From assembly GCA_964409865.1 (NCBI GenBank), contig CAYPGE010000071.1, positions 1-26,773 on the forward strand: 26,773 nt of DNA, in the 5' to 3' direction. The position numbers were made by a program, and so were the translations under genes. This document shows positions 8,110 to 16,800 of the stretch, piece after piece; position 1 is the stretch's first letter; the number at the start of each line of letters is the position of its first letter. The DNA comes from Anammoximicrobium sp964409865. GTDB lineage: Bacteria > Planctomycetota > Planctomycetia > Pirellulales > Pirellulaceae. The notes beneath the pieces were generated by a model. The model had not been told where the DNA came from. It did no database searches and saw nothing but the letters and a program-made list of their open reading frames with translations.

Positions 8110-8169
8110 AAATGCTAGGACAGGTAGAGAATGACCGCTGGTCCTGTGGATTACTGGATTGAGGCAAGC

Positions 8170-10347
8170 ATGAAGCCCCCGAAGCGGAACCTACTGCTTG
8201 AATCTGGTTTGGTTCTAGCTGCGGTGTGCGTGTGGGCGATCACCGTCCGCGGCGGCGAACCAAAAACGGCCGGATTCGAATTCGAGCCGGAGAAGAACAT
8301 CATCCCCGCGCCGGCCGATGCCGCTGGGTGGCCCGCGTTCCGCGAGTCGCTGGGCCAGTGGCGCGACGAAACGCGGGCGCGGTTGAAGTACGACGACGCG
8401 TTGTACCGCCGCCCGGAATTCGCCTGGTCCGCGGGGAATTTCTCCTGCTGCTTTCTCATGTTGTGCGACCAGACGTTCTATGACGCGACGGCAGGACGAT
8501 ACACGGTCGATGCTTTCCTGGATCACGGCCTGAGCGAGTTCGGCGGGTACGACAGCGTGGTCCTGTGGCACGCCTACCCGCGGATCGGCGTCGACGAGCG
8601 GAATCAGTTCGATTTCTATCGCGACCTGCCCGGTGGACTGCCCGGCGTGCGCGAGGTCGTGCATCAGTTCCAGCGGCACGGCGTGCGCGTCTACATCGAC
8701 TACAACCCCTGGGACACCGGCACTCGGCGAGAGGCCAAGCCGGACTTGGACGTGCTGGTCGACATGGTGCAATCGCTGGACGCAGACGGCATCTTTCTGG
8801 ACACGATGGCCCAGGGAGCGGCCGAATTCCGTGCCCGGCTGGACGCCGTGCGGCCCGGCGTGATTCTGGAAGGCGAAGGCGCGGTGCCGCTGGAGAACAT
8901 TCACGATCATCACGCGTCGTGGGCGCAGTGGTTTGCGGACAGCGAAGTCCCCGGTGTGCTGCGGCACAAATGGCTGGAACGCCGCCACATGCAACACCAG
9001 ATCAAGCGCTGGGACAACGACCACTGCGGCGAATTGCACGCGGCCTGGATGAACGGCAGCGGCATGATGGTCTGGGAAAACGTGTTCGGTTCCTGGGTGC
9101 CTTGGAACGTCCGCGACCGTTCCACGCTGCGGGTTATGCTGCCGATTCAGCGGCGGTATCGAGCGATCTTCTGTGGCGAAGATTGGACGCCGCTGGTGCC
9201 GGCGGAAAGACCGGGCGTCTACGCCTCGCTGTGGCGCGGCGAGGGACTGCGGATCTGGACGCTGGTGAATCGCGACCCGGAAGGCGTCGAGGGTACGCTG
9301 CTGCGTGTGCCGGAGTTGCCGGGCTCGCGCTATTACGATCTCGTCGCCGGGCGTCGAGCCGAGGCACGGTCCGAGTCCGGCGTGGTTGTGCTGTCCGGCA
9401 GGATTCCGTCGCGCGGCATTGGTTGCTTCGTGTCGGGCGTGGACGAGAACCTGGGGGCCGACTTCGACGATTTCCTCCGGCAGCAGGCCCGGCTGAACGC
9501 TCGCGCGGACCGGGAGGCCCAAACGCCGCGGCGCCAGACACAACTGCGGCCCGTGACGCGGACCAAACCGCAGGCAAGTGTGCCGGTGGGCATGGTGGAG
9601 ATCCCCGCGGCGGACATCGAGTTGAGGATCGAAATGCGGGCCAGGGAATGCGGGTTTTACGACTCGATGCCGCCCGCCGAACACGGCTTTGCGGCTTCCT
9701 ACCAGTTCCGGACCGGCGAGTTCCGCCGCCGCGTCTCGTTGACGCGATTCGCCATGGACGAAACGCCGGTGACCAACGCCCAGTTCGCCGAGTTCTTGCA
9801 AGCGTCGGGGTACCGGCCAAAGCACCCGGAAAACTTCCTCCGGCATTGGTCGGGCGGCAAACCGCCTGCCGGCCAGGAAGACCATCCGGTCGTATACGTC
9901 GATCTGGACGACGCCCGCGCGTATGCCGCTTGGGCCGGCAAGCGGCTGCCTGTGGAAGAAGAATGGCAATACGCGGCGCAAGGGCCCAAGGGTCTGAAGT
10001 ACCCTTGGGGCAATCAGATGGAGGCGGGCCGGGCCAACGCGGGCGAAACCGGCGGCACGACGCCGGTCAAGGCTTTTCCCGGCGGCCGTTCGACCTTCGG
10101 CTGCTACGACATGTGCGGCAACGTCTGGCAGTGGACGGAAAGCGAGCGCAGCGACGGGCGGACCCGCTTCTGCATCCTCCGCGGCGGTTCGTATTTCGCC
10201 GCCCAGGGGTCCAACTGGTACGTCGACGGCGGCCCGCGCCCGGCGGATTTCGCCACCAAGTTCCTGATGATGTGGCCCGGCCTCGACCGCTGCAGCACGA
10301 TCGGCTTCCGCTGCGCGGCGGACCTGGAATCGCGTACCGTGGAATGA
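8170..10347 (+). CDS. Glycosidase-like TIM barrel fused to a formylglycine-generating-enzyme (SUMF1)-like domain, 725 aa
   Basis: After a signal or anchor segment (LLLESGLVLAAVCVWAITVRG), residues about 80-425 form a TIM-barrel-like glycosidase domain; VRVYIDYNPWD and DADGIFLDT look like barrel strands carrying acidic residues. A linker of about 45 residues leads to an FGE-sulfatase-type domain (about 473-718) with MDETPVTNAQFAEFL, GKRLPVEEEWQYAA, GNVWQWTE, RGGSYF and a final IGFRCAADL. The two cysteines that define copper-dependent formylglycine-generating enzymes (human C336 and C341) align with A677 and N682, so sulfatase-activating activity is not expected; the domain more likely binds ligand or has another role. 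The start at 8170 has GAGG upstream; 8131 is an alternative. Function of the barrel is unassigned beyond carbohydrate-active enzyme-like. Confidence 0.75.
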   Translation: MKPPKRNLLLESGLVLAAVCVWAITVRGGEPKTAGFEFEPEKNIIPAPADAAGWPAFRESLGQWRDETRARLKYDDALYRRPEFAWSAGNFSCCFLMLCDQTFYDATAGRYTVDAFLDHGLSEFGGYDSVVLWHAYPRIGVDERNQFDFYRDLPGGLPGVREVVHQFQRHGVRVYIDYNPWDTGTRREAKPDLDVLVDMVQSLDADGIFLDTMAQGAAEFRARLDAVRPGVILEGEGAVPLENIHDHHASWAQWFADSEVPGVLRHKWLERRHMQHQIKRWDNDHCGELHAAWMNGSGMMVWENVFGSWVPWNVRDRSTLRVMLPIQRRYRAIFCGEDWTPLVPAERPGVYASLWRGEGLRIWTLVNRDPEGVEGTLLRVPELPGSRYYDLVAGRRAEARSESGVVVLSGRIPSRGIGCFVSGVDENLGADFDDFLRQQARLNARADREAQTPRRQTQLRPVTRTKPQASVPVGMVEIPAADIELRIEMRARECGFYDSMPPAEHGFAASYQFRTGEFRRRVSLTRFAMDETPVTNAQFAEFLQASGYRPKHPENFLRHWSGGKPPAGQEDHPVVYVDLDDARAYAAWAGKRLPVEEEWQYAAQGPKGLKYPWGNQMEAGRANAGETGGTTPVKAFPGGRSTFGCYDMCGNVWQWTESERSDGRTRFCILRGGSYFAAQGSNWYVDGGPRPADFATKFLMMWPGLDRCSTIGFRCAADLESRTVE

Positions 10348-10418
10348 TCACTCCGGGAGAACCTGCAGAGGAACGGCGAAATCAACCGTCTTCCGACCTT
10401 GTCAGCCCTCTCCCTCCC

Positions 10419-10448
10419 CCATCTTTCTGTCACTTCATATTTCTGTCA
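10419..10448. repeat. Right half of the TGACAGAAAAATG foldback repeat
   Basis: CCATCTTTCTGTCAC followed by ATATTTCTGTCA mirrors the left half at 8081-8109. The adjoining CTTCCGACTTTTTCTGCGC matches the CTCCGACCTTTCTGCGC that borders the right half of the 248-bp copy. The region 10348-10508 between convergent genes holds nothing else recognisable. Confidence 0.7.
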
Positions 10449-10508
10449 GCTGTCTTCCGACTTTTTCTGCGCACGTAACACGGTTTGCAGAGCTTCGACG
10501 GCAGACAT

Positions 10509-12671
10509 CTACCGCGCCGGGAAGCTCAAAGGATCAAGCGGATTCGTCCCGGCCTGTCGCTCCTGTTCGTCCGCAAAACCATCTGCGTCGTCGTCCCGGT
10601 CCGCGTTGTCCCCGATCCCGTCACCGTCCGTGTCCCGCTGTTCCTTCGGGTCCACGGGGAATGCGTCCCAGGGGACCGCGTTCGCGCGTGGTACGCCGTC
10701 CCCATCCCCATCCATTTCTTCGTGATCCGGAGTGCCGTTGGCGTTGCGGTCGTCGCCTCGGCCGTCGCCGTCGATATCCGCGTCCAGATTGTCGCCGATG
10801 AGGTCGTGATCTTGATCGGCCCACTCTTCCGGCTCCAAGGGAAAGGCGTCCTGGTCATCATCCACGCCGTCGGTGTCATCGTCGGGATCACGGTCGTTGG
10901 CGATCCCGTCGCAATCGATGTCCGGTGGGCCGTCGGGGGTAATCAGCACAGCGATATCGACGGTGAACTCCGGCGCGGCAAGCGTTTGCTCGCCCGCCGC
11001 GACGGGCTCCGTCCGCAGGATCGCGGCAGTCTCCGGGTGGTACCAGTAAGCTTTCGCGTCCACGGGAACATCGAGCGTAAGCTGCACACCACGACAGGCG
11101 TTTTGGTGGTCCTGGTAATGGTGCAGGTAAACGGCCGCCTGCTTCGCCGATCGCAGCCCGTACGCTCGTACCTGTTTCGGATCGGAGACGTGAACGGCCG
11201 CCATTTTCGCGTCTGCGTCCAAGCGATAGGAAAAGTCCTGCAACGCGCGGACATATTCGCGTTCCTGCGGCCCCAGCCAGATGTTCATAAAGTGCCCGTC
11301 ACGGGCGTAGCTCGTATTCCAGAAGATGAAAGAGATTTCGTTGAACATCGCCGACCACAGGCGCAGACGCATGCGCCGAGCCGAGCCTGCGTCCCAGACG
11401 CCGCCCACGCCCGGCGCGCGGTCCTTGCCGCGCGGGGCGCTGTTGCCTTGCTCGCCGACGATCACCGGCAGGTTGTGTTTCTTCCAGCCGCGGGCGTGCG
11501 ATGCGGTCACGGCGTCCGACTGCCGTTCGTCTTCGTTGCCGTACCAGTGCGGAGCGTTCACTTCGATGCCCGGCAACTCGGGCCGCTCCCAACTAGTCGT
11601 GATCGGATGGCGATACGGATCGACGGAACGCAAGTAGGGCGTCATTTGGGCGTACCAGCCGTCGGCGGCCTTCTGCTCGTTCAGGAACTCCCAAATGTCG
11701 ACGTACGCGCCCCAGCGGTCGACGCTGTACTTGATGAACCGCTTGATCTTCGCCATCGCCTCGGCGTCGTCCGGATGATCGTTGAACACGTTCTGGTAGC
11801 CAAACAGACCGTACATCACGCGATAGCCTTGCTTCCGCACGTGCCGCAGCAATTCGTCCGTCATCACGCCTTCCTGGACGAAATAGTGGTCCAAGTCGCG
11901 ATACAGATCGTACGAACAGTTCCGTTGCGACATGCGAAACAGGTTGAAGCCGCAGCGGGCGTAGCGGCGGAAGTAGACGTCCGCGTTCTGGGGATTCATG
12001 GCCGGCCCGCGCACGTACAACGGGCCGGTTGGCAGTTTCACCAGGTCCGTTCTGTCGGTGCGGAAGGGACCTTCGAGCGACATGGCCGCCAGTGCCGAGC
12101 CCGTGCCGGCCGGGTCGCCCAAGCACTCCTGCAGCCCGACCCCGTAAAACGGCGAGCCGTCGTCGTGGACCCAGCGAAAGGGATTGCTGGGATGTTGGCG
12201 GAGAAAGCCGGGATGGCGCCGGCGCCCTTCGACCACGCGAAACTCGCCCTTGCCAGTCGCCTGGCCGGCGTCGGGATTGGTGAACGTGTACGAGTAGTGC
12301 CACGTGCCGAGTTCGGACGGCGCGAAACGAGCTTTCCAAATCGACTGGTCCGCGAACTCGTACACGGGACGGCGCTTGCCGGTCGCGGGCGGCAGCCTGA
12401 TCGTCGGCGGCTGCAACGAACCGTAGTGAAAGCCGCCAACCTGGATCCGCTTGCCGCTGGGCGATTGGAACGTGACGTCAATCGTCACGTCGTGAAACGG
12501 ATTGGCACAGTGATGGGGATGCTCGAACGTGATCTCGAGCACGTCGAACGGCATTAACGCCGCGGTGTTCTGTGTGTGGCTGACGCGGACACCGGCGTCA
12601 TCGGATGGCAGGCTCCGACTGGCAAGAAGGAGCGTGAGACCCAACGCGGCAAAGACGGCTGTGCGGTTCAT
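10509..12671 (-). CDS. Exported DUF5060/clan-A-like glycoside hydrolase with calcium-binding TSP3-type tail, 720 aa
   Basis: The signal peptide is MNRTAVFAALGLTLLLASRS. Residues about 40-148 match a DUF5060-type beta-sandwich (FDVLEITFEHP, SPSGKRIQVGGFHYG). Residues about 160-480 are a TIM-barrel glycosidase domain beginning NPFRWVHDDGSPFYGVG. Candidate catalytic acids are E332 in IWEFLNEQ and E407 in LPVIVGEQGN, the usual acid/base and nucleophile placement in clan GH-A. Residues about 580-710 are Asp-rich thrombospondin type 3-like repeats (DCDGIANDRDPDDDTDGV, DTDGDGIGDNADRDDDADG), expected to bind calcium and often seen near the C-terminus of secreted planctomycete proteins. The start at 12671 precedes a clear signal sequence; further upstream ATGs lack support, and the Shine-Dalgarno is weak. 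Substrate is unknown. Confidence 0.85.
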   Translation of the reverse strand: MNRTAVFAALGLTLLLASRSLPSDDAGVRVSHTQNTAALMPFDVLEITFEHPHHCANPFHDVTIDVTFQSPSGKRIQVGGFHYGSLQPPTIRLPPATGKRRPVYEFADQSIWKARFAPSELGTWHYSYTFTNPDAGQATGKGEFRVVEGRRRHPGFLRQHPSNPFRWVHDDGSPFYGVGLQECLGDPAGTGSALAAMSLEGPFRTDRTDLVKLPTGPLYVRGPAMNPQNADVYFRRYARCGFNLFRMSQRNCSYDLYRDLDHYFVQEGVMTDELLRHVRKQGYRVMYGLFGYQNVFNDHPDDAEAMAKIKRFIKYSVDRWGAYVDIWEFLNEQKAADGWYAQMTPYLRSVDPYRHPITTSWERPELPGIEVNAPHWYGNEDERQSDAVTASHARGWKKHNLPVIVGEQGNSAPRGKDRAPGVGGVWDAGSARRMRLRLWSAMFNEISFIFWNTSYARDGHFMNIWLGPQEREYVRALQDFSYRLDADAKMAAVHVSDPKQVRAYGLRSAKQAAVYLHHYQDHQNACRGVQLTLDVPVDAKAYWYHPETAAILRTEPVAAGEQTLAAPEFTVDIAVLITPDGPPDIDCDGIANDRDPDDDTDGVDDDQDAFPLEPEEWADQDHDLIGDNLDADIDGDGRGDDRNANGTPDHEEMDGDGDGVPRANAVPWDAFPVDPKEQRDTDGDGIGDNADRDDDADGFADEQERQAGTNPLDPLSFPAR

Positions 12672-12853
12672 GGCAGGACGACTCAAGGGGGTTCTGATAT
12701 CGATCAGCAATGCGGAAAAATGGCGTGAAAATCTTCTCGTTTTTCCGTGGTTGGAGCAAGTAGGCGGCCAGAGAACCGAGCCAACCAGTTGCCGTTCTCG
12801 ATGACCTTGGATCCCAAGAAGAGCGGAAAAGGCAAGAATCGGTATTGATTTCG

Positions 12854-12894
12854 AAGTCATTTATATTGACTTACAATGCTATTCCTGCTAGATT
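12854..12894 (+). promoter_or_regulatory. Promoter with overlapping palindromic operator for the XRE-ACP pair
   Basis: TTGACT (12866-12871) and TAGATT (12889-12894) are separated by exactly 17 nt, a good sigma-70-type promoter, about 29 nt before the XRE start codon. The inverted repeat AAGTCA-N7-TGACTT (12854-12872) overlaps the -35 box. That is the size and position expected for an operator bound by a dimeric XRE repressor, so autoregulation is likely. The stretch is AT-rich relative to the surroundings. Confidence 0.6.
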
Positions 12895-12922
12895 TGATTC
12901 ATCCGTGCAGAGGAGCTGGCAA

Positions 12923-13321
12923 ATGGCAAAGACTGGCAAATCTCTGGTCGACTGCAAACGCGTCGAGTTGGACGGCGTCCGCTACGTCATCGTGCGTGAG
13001 TCGGTGTTTCAGCGACTGTGCGAACAGGCAGGCGTGTCATCTGGCGAGGCTGGAGTGGAGGAACCCGAGTTCTCTTCCGGCGTCGGGCTGGATCGGACGT
13101 CGTTGGCCGAGAAACTCGTCCGTCGTCGGCTCGCTGCCGGCCTTTCGCAGGCCGAATTGGCGCGGCGGGCCGGCATCCGTCCCGAGACATTGAACCGGAT
13201 CGAGCGGGGACGAACGACGCCTGACTTCGCGACCGTCCGAAAACTGGTAGTGGCCATGAACGCCGCGGAACGTCAGCTTGCTGCTAGCGCAACCCGCCTA
13301 CCGAAGAAAAAAGGAGACTAA
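12923..13321 (+). CDS. XRE-family HTH regulator, antitoxin-like, 132 aa
   Basis: The C-terminal part (about residues 60-112) is a Cro/C1-type helix-turn-helix: LVRRRLAAGLSQAELARRAG, then IRPETLNRIERGRTTPDFATV. The N-terminal part (about 10-40) contains VELDGVRYVIVRESVFQRL, similar in style to the short N-terminal domains of antitoxin-type proteins whose partner is encoded next door. The start at 12923 is supported by AGAGGAG about 8 nt upstream; an in-frame ATG at 12845 lies upstream of the predicted promoter and is unlikely. It precedes the acyl carrier protein gene by 3 nt and its last codons contain that gene's Shine-Dalgarno (AAAGGAG), so the two are translationally linked. A palindrome over its own -35 box suggests self-repression. 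Confidence 0.85.
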   Translation: MAKTGKSLVDCKRVELDGVRYVIVRESVFQRLCEQAGVSSGEAGVEEPEFSSGVGLDRTSLAEKLVRRRLAAGLSQAELARRAGIRPETLNRIERGRTTPDFATVRKLVVAMNAAERQLAASATRLPKKKGD

Positions 13322-13324
13322 AGG

Positions 13325-13627
13325 ATGGTGAATCCACGCCTTGCGGCACCCCCGAGTCCGATTCGGGACCGGGCTGAAGTATCGGAGGAAGTGAAGCAGA
13401 TCGTCGCCGAACGAGCCGGTCGGCCGGCGGTGCGGATCAAGGAAACGGATTCGCTCGAGCAAGATTTGGGTTTGGACAGTCTGGACCAGGTCGAGATTGT
13501 GATGGAGGTCGAGGAGGAATTCGATCTCCACGTGCCGGACGAAGTGGCGAACCGAGCGCGCACCGTGGGCGGGATTGTCGATGGGGTAATGAGCTTGCTG
13601 GAATCGGCGAGAGACGATACCCCGTAA
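13325..13627 (+). CDS. Acyl carrier protein, stand-alone, 100 aa
   Basis: This is a phosphopantetheine-binding carrier domain: QDLGLDSLDQVEIVMEVEEE carries the DSL motif with S52 as the attachment site for 4'-phosphopantetheine. An N-terminal extension of about 15 residues (MVNPRLAAPPSPIRD) precedes helix 1. The acidic helix 2 is typical of a type II ACP. No ketosynthase, acyltransferase or other fatty acid or polyketide gene is in the window, so it is not the housekeeping ACP of a fab cluster by context. It forms a tight two-gene unit with the XRE regulator 3 nt upstream and is followed by a perfect 33-bp stem-loop that may end transcription. Its acyl partner is unknown. Confidence 0.9.
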   Translation: MVNPRLAAPPSPIRDRAEVSEEVKQIVAERAGRPAVRIKETDSLEQDLGLDSLDQVEIVMEVEEEFDLHVPDEVANRARTVGGIVDGVMSLLESARDDTP

Positions 13628-13648
13628 TGCAGCCAAGCCGCAACCAAA

Positions 13649-13745
13649 GGGCTCAGACGTACAGAATTCAAAATTGGCGGCGTCAGGCCGTTGCCACTGT
13701 CGAAGGGTGTATGCCGCCAATTTTGAATTCTGTACGTCTGAGCCC
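13649..13745. repeat. Long perfect stem-loop repeat, GGGNTCAG family, copy 2
   Basis: The 33-nt arms at 13649-13681 and 13713-13745 are exact reverse complements (GGGCTCAGACGTACAG ... AAAATTGGCGGC) around a 31-nt loop. The complement of the loop contains GTGGCAAC, like the loop of the copy at 3868-3965. The arm sequences of the two copies differ at several positions, but always on both arms, so pairing is kept. It begins 21 nt after the ACP stop and could act as a terminator or mRNA end, though no T-run follows. Confidence 0.95.
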
Positions 13746-13841
13746 AGGATGTGCGCGCGGCGCGCGTGTGAGAGTTCACCGGGCAAGCCGGTGGCATCTG
13801 ACTCTTTGTTCTGCCCTCGATGTAGCTGCCAGCGTAACGGT

Positions 13842-13860
13842 CCCCAGGGCGAGCCTGGGG
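13842..13860 (-). terminator. Hairpin at the 3' end of the GH116 gene
   Basis: CCCCAGG-N5-CCTGGGG forms a 7-bp stem with a 5-nt loop, starting 3 nt beyond the GH116 stop codon on the minus strand. No clear U-run follows, so it may be a transcript-end-protecting hairpin or a short palindromic repeat rather than a classical intrinsic terminator. Confidence 0.4.
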
Positions 13861-13863
13861 CAT

Positions 13864-16800
13864 TCAGGAAATCTGCACCTGCAGCGACTGGCCGGCCGCG
13901 AGCACGACGGGCGCGGCCAGCGCGATCCGCACGCGGCCGGATTTCACCTCGACCGTGACCGTTAACGATTGTCCGGCGGCGGTCACGGTCACCTGCGTAG
14001 GACGCGTGTTATCCGGCACGGCAAACTCCAGCGAATGCAGGCTCAGCCGGCCCGATTTCAACTCGATCGTGTCCGTCTGCTTGCCGCCTTCGCGTTTCTG
14101 CGTGAACGTGCCCCAGCCCTCGGCGGTGGTGAACGCTGCGCGGAAGTCCTCCGGCGTCAGACGCGGGGCGAAGGCCAGATGGCCTTGCGGGCCGTGGTAC
14201 TCGTAGCCGCAGGCGGCCAGGTACACGCCGTAGCTGGCCATCGACCTGGCGTAGTGGTCCCCGCATTCGACTTCGTTCCACGGGTTGCGCCGGGCGGCGT
14301 GGTAGCGGTCGTGGACCATGCGGGTGACGGCCAAGCCTTCGGTCAGCAGGCCCTCCCAGATCATGTGGCCGGCCACCTGGTACTCGAAGCCGTTCATGCA
14401 CTCGTTGAAATAGCCGGCGGCCCAGTTGGGGCCTTTGCCCTTGGCCTTGTCGTAATCCCAATCGGTACGCGGGAACGTACACATCAGCAGGCCGCCTTCG
14501 CCGGGCATGGCGTACCAGCGGCCGGGCTTGTTCGCCTCGCGGTACGGGCCGACGTCGGGCGTAAAGTTGTAGCGCCACAGCGACTGCAGGGCGGCCTGCG
14601 TCTCCTTCTCCGGCAACACGCGGCCCAAGCCCACTTGATACGCCCAACTCTGCCCGAACACCTGATCGATATGGCAGCCGGTGCCGGAATTGATCGCTTC
14701 GGGATGCTGCGGGTCGGCGCGGTTGATGAAGTACTCGCCGTCGAACAACTGCTCGACGATCGCGGCCTGGCCCTTGTCGAAGATCTGTTGGCATTGCTCG
14801 GCGAACGCATCCTCGCCCACCTCGCGCGCCATCTGTTCGCCGGAGCGGAGCGCGGCCAGGTACAGCGAGCTGAGCCAGGCCACGGGGCCGTACCAGTCGG
14901 CGTCCAGCGTGTTGTGCTGCTTGCCCTCGATCAGCCCGTCGCCGTTGGCGTCTTCGCGGATCAGGTACTCCAACGCCTTTCTCACACCGGGCCAGACACG
15001 TCGCAGGAACGCATCGTCCGGCGACATCTGGTGCTCGCGGTACGTCCGCAGGATGGCGCCCGCTTGGCCATCGACCGCGGGAAAGTTATTGAATTCGCCG
15101 CGGAACAAGATGGCCCCGTCCTCGCGCTGGGCGATGCCAAAGTCGACCCGCTCGCGGAGAATCCGTTCCAGTTCCGGAAACAGACGCCCCATCGCGTGGG
15201 CGTAATGCCAAACGTGTCCGCAGGTGCCGGCACAGCAGCCGACGCCTTCCCAAGCCCAGAAGCGGCCGCTGGCCAGCCGGAAACACGTCGAGGTGGCCAG
15301 CGTCGAAGCGTTGGCGAACGTGCGGTCCAGGAACCAGTAGGGCAGCGTCGAGTCGTACCAGGTGTCGCGCCACAGCCGCGTCTGCTGGCATAGCGCGTCG
15401 AAGTTGGCTGCCAGGTGCTCGGCCACGGCCAGCGCCGACGGGAACCGCTGGGCGTAGTAGCGGCCGGTCAAGCCGAACTTTTCGTTCAGCTTGAGGTTCG
15501 GGAAATGCCAGGTCACGAGGAAGGTCGCCGTCGCCGATTGACCGGGATTCAGCGTCAGCTTCCGGGTCAAAGAGCCCGCCAGTTTCTGCTCGAACGGCTT
15601 GGTGGCGGGAGCGTCGGAGCCGGCCGGGCTGCGCGTAAAGATGCCCTGCGGCAGTTGCGAATCGGCCAGCGACGTGGTGGCGACGTCGCCGGGCTGCGGA
15701 TCGAGCAGCGCCAGGCCCATCGTGCCGAAATTCGCTTCGTCCTGCAGCGGGCCGGCTGCCACCCGCGGTTTGTCGCTGAACACAATGTCGTCTACGCCGA
15801 CGTTCCCCCAGCCGCCGCGCTCGTCGTCGACGATTTGCAGCCGCGCCGTCTTGCCCAGCCAGCGGCGCACGTCCCAGCTCTTGGCCCCCATGCGGTTGTC
15901 GTTCGCTCCGGTGGCGCTGGCGACGGCTTTGTCCTCGACGATCAAATTCATGCACGTGCGACCCGCGTGGGCTCCGCCGCCGATCAGGAAGTTGATGTAA
16001 TTCCGTTCGATCACAAACGCCCGGCTGGTCAGCGTCCCGACGTGCGCGTCGCCGCCGCCGACGTCTTCGCCTTGACGGGTGTTGTGCGTGTTCACCAGGC
16101 GTTTGCCTTGCGAACCGACGTCGCCCTGGTAGTTCGGAATCTTCGCCTTCTCGATGGGCCCCGCGCCGAACGCAGTGCCCGTCGCCTGCCAGCCCTCGTA
16201 GGTTTCCTTTTCAAAGTCCTCGAACGCGATGTCCGGGCGGGGCTCCGGCTCCTTGACGGGCGGCGGCGGTTCGGCACTGCACTCCAAGAAAGTCAATCGC
16301 TCGTTGCGGACCACGCGGTTGCGGCGAGAACCGTTTTGGAGCGGTGCGCTGTGCAGGCACACGGCGTTCTCCAGCCAGCCGGCCAGTTCGGCTTCGATCT
16401 TGGCGGGCCCGTTGTTCTTGACCGTGAATTGCACCACGGTCGCCGGGAGCGAAGAATCGTCGGTGTTCAGCGGGACGAACGGCGAGAACGCTTCCAGCGT
16501 CACGCTCGCCGGGCACTGCGGATCCCGGTACTCGACGCGGCCGATCGGGTACTCGCCACGAAACGAGATCTCGCTCCAGCCGGTGCGGTCCAGCGCCCGG
16601 ACTTGCGTCTGCTCGCCCGCCGCGACCAGCAGCGCGAAGCCCTGATCCAGCGGCGAGGCGGGCGTCAGCGGATGAGCGTAGTGATCCGCGCCCGTGCCGA
16701 TGTGCCGGTTGAAGATGTCCCAATGCCACAGCTTGCCGTCGCCGCCCAGGTACAGTTGCCCGGCACAGATGCCGCCGACGGGCATGCCGATCTTGTCCAG

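Noticed and set aside
8082..10448. Composite transposon made of inverted repeats around the gene at 8170
   Set aside because: No transposase and no target-site duplication are visible, and the same repeat halves occur alone elsewhere, so only the bracketing is reported.
8565..10478. 637-codon open frame on the plus strand
   Set aside because: It is out of frame with the TIM-barrel/FGE-like gene, which has clear motifs in its own frame.
10485..12557. 690-codon open frame antisense to the DUF5060-type glycosidase
   Set aside because: The Val/Arg-rich pattern arises from reading the Asp-rich calcium-binding repeats backwards; no real domain is present.
13325..13627. Start of a fatty acid or polyketide biosynthetic cluster
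   Set aside because: Only the carrier protein is present; no ketosynthase, reductase or acyltransferase lies within the window.
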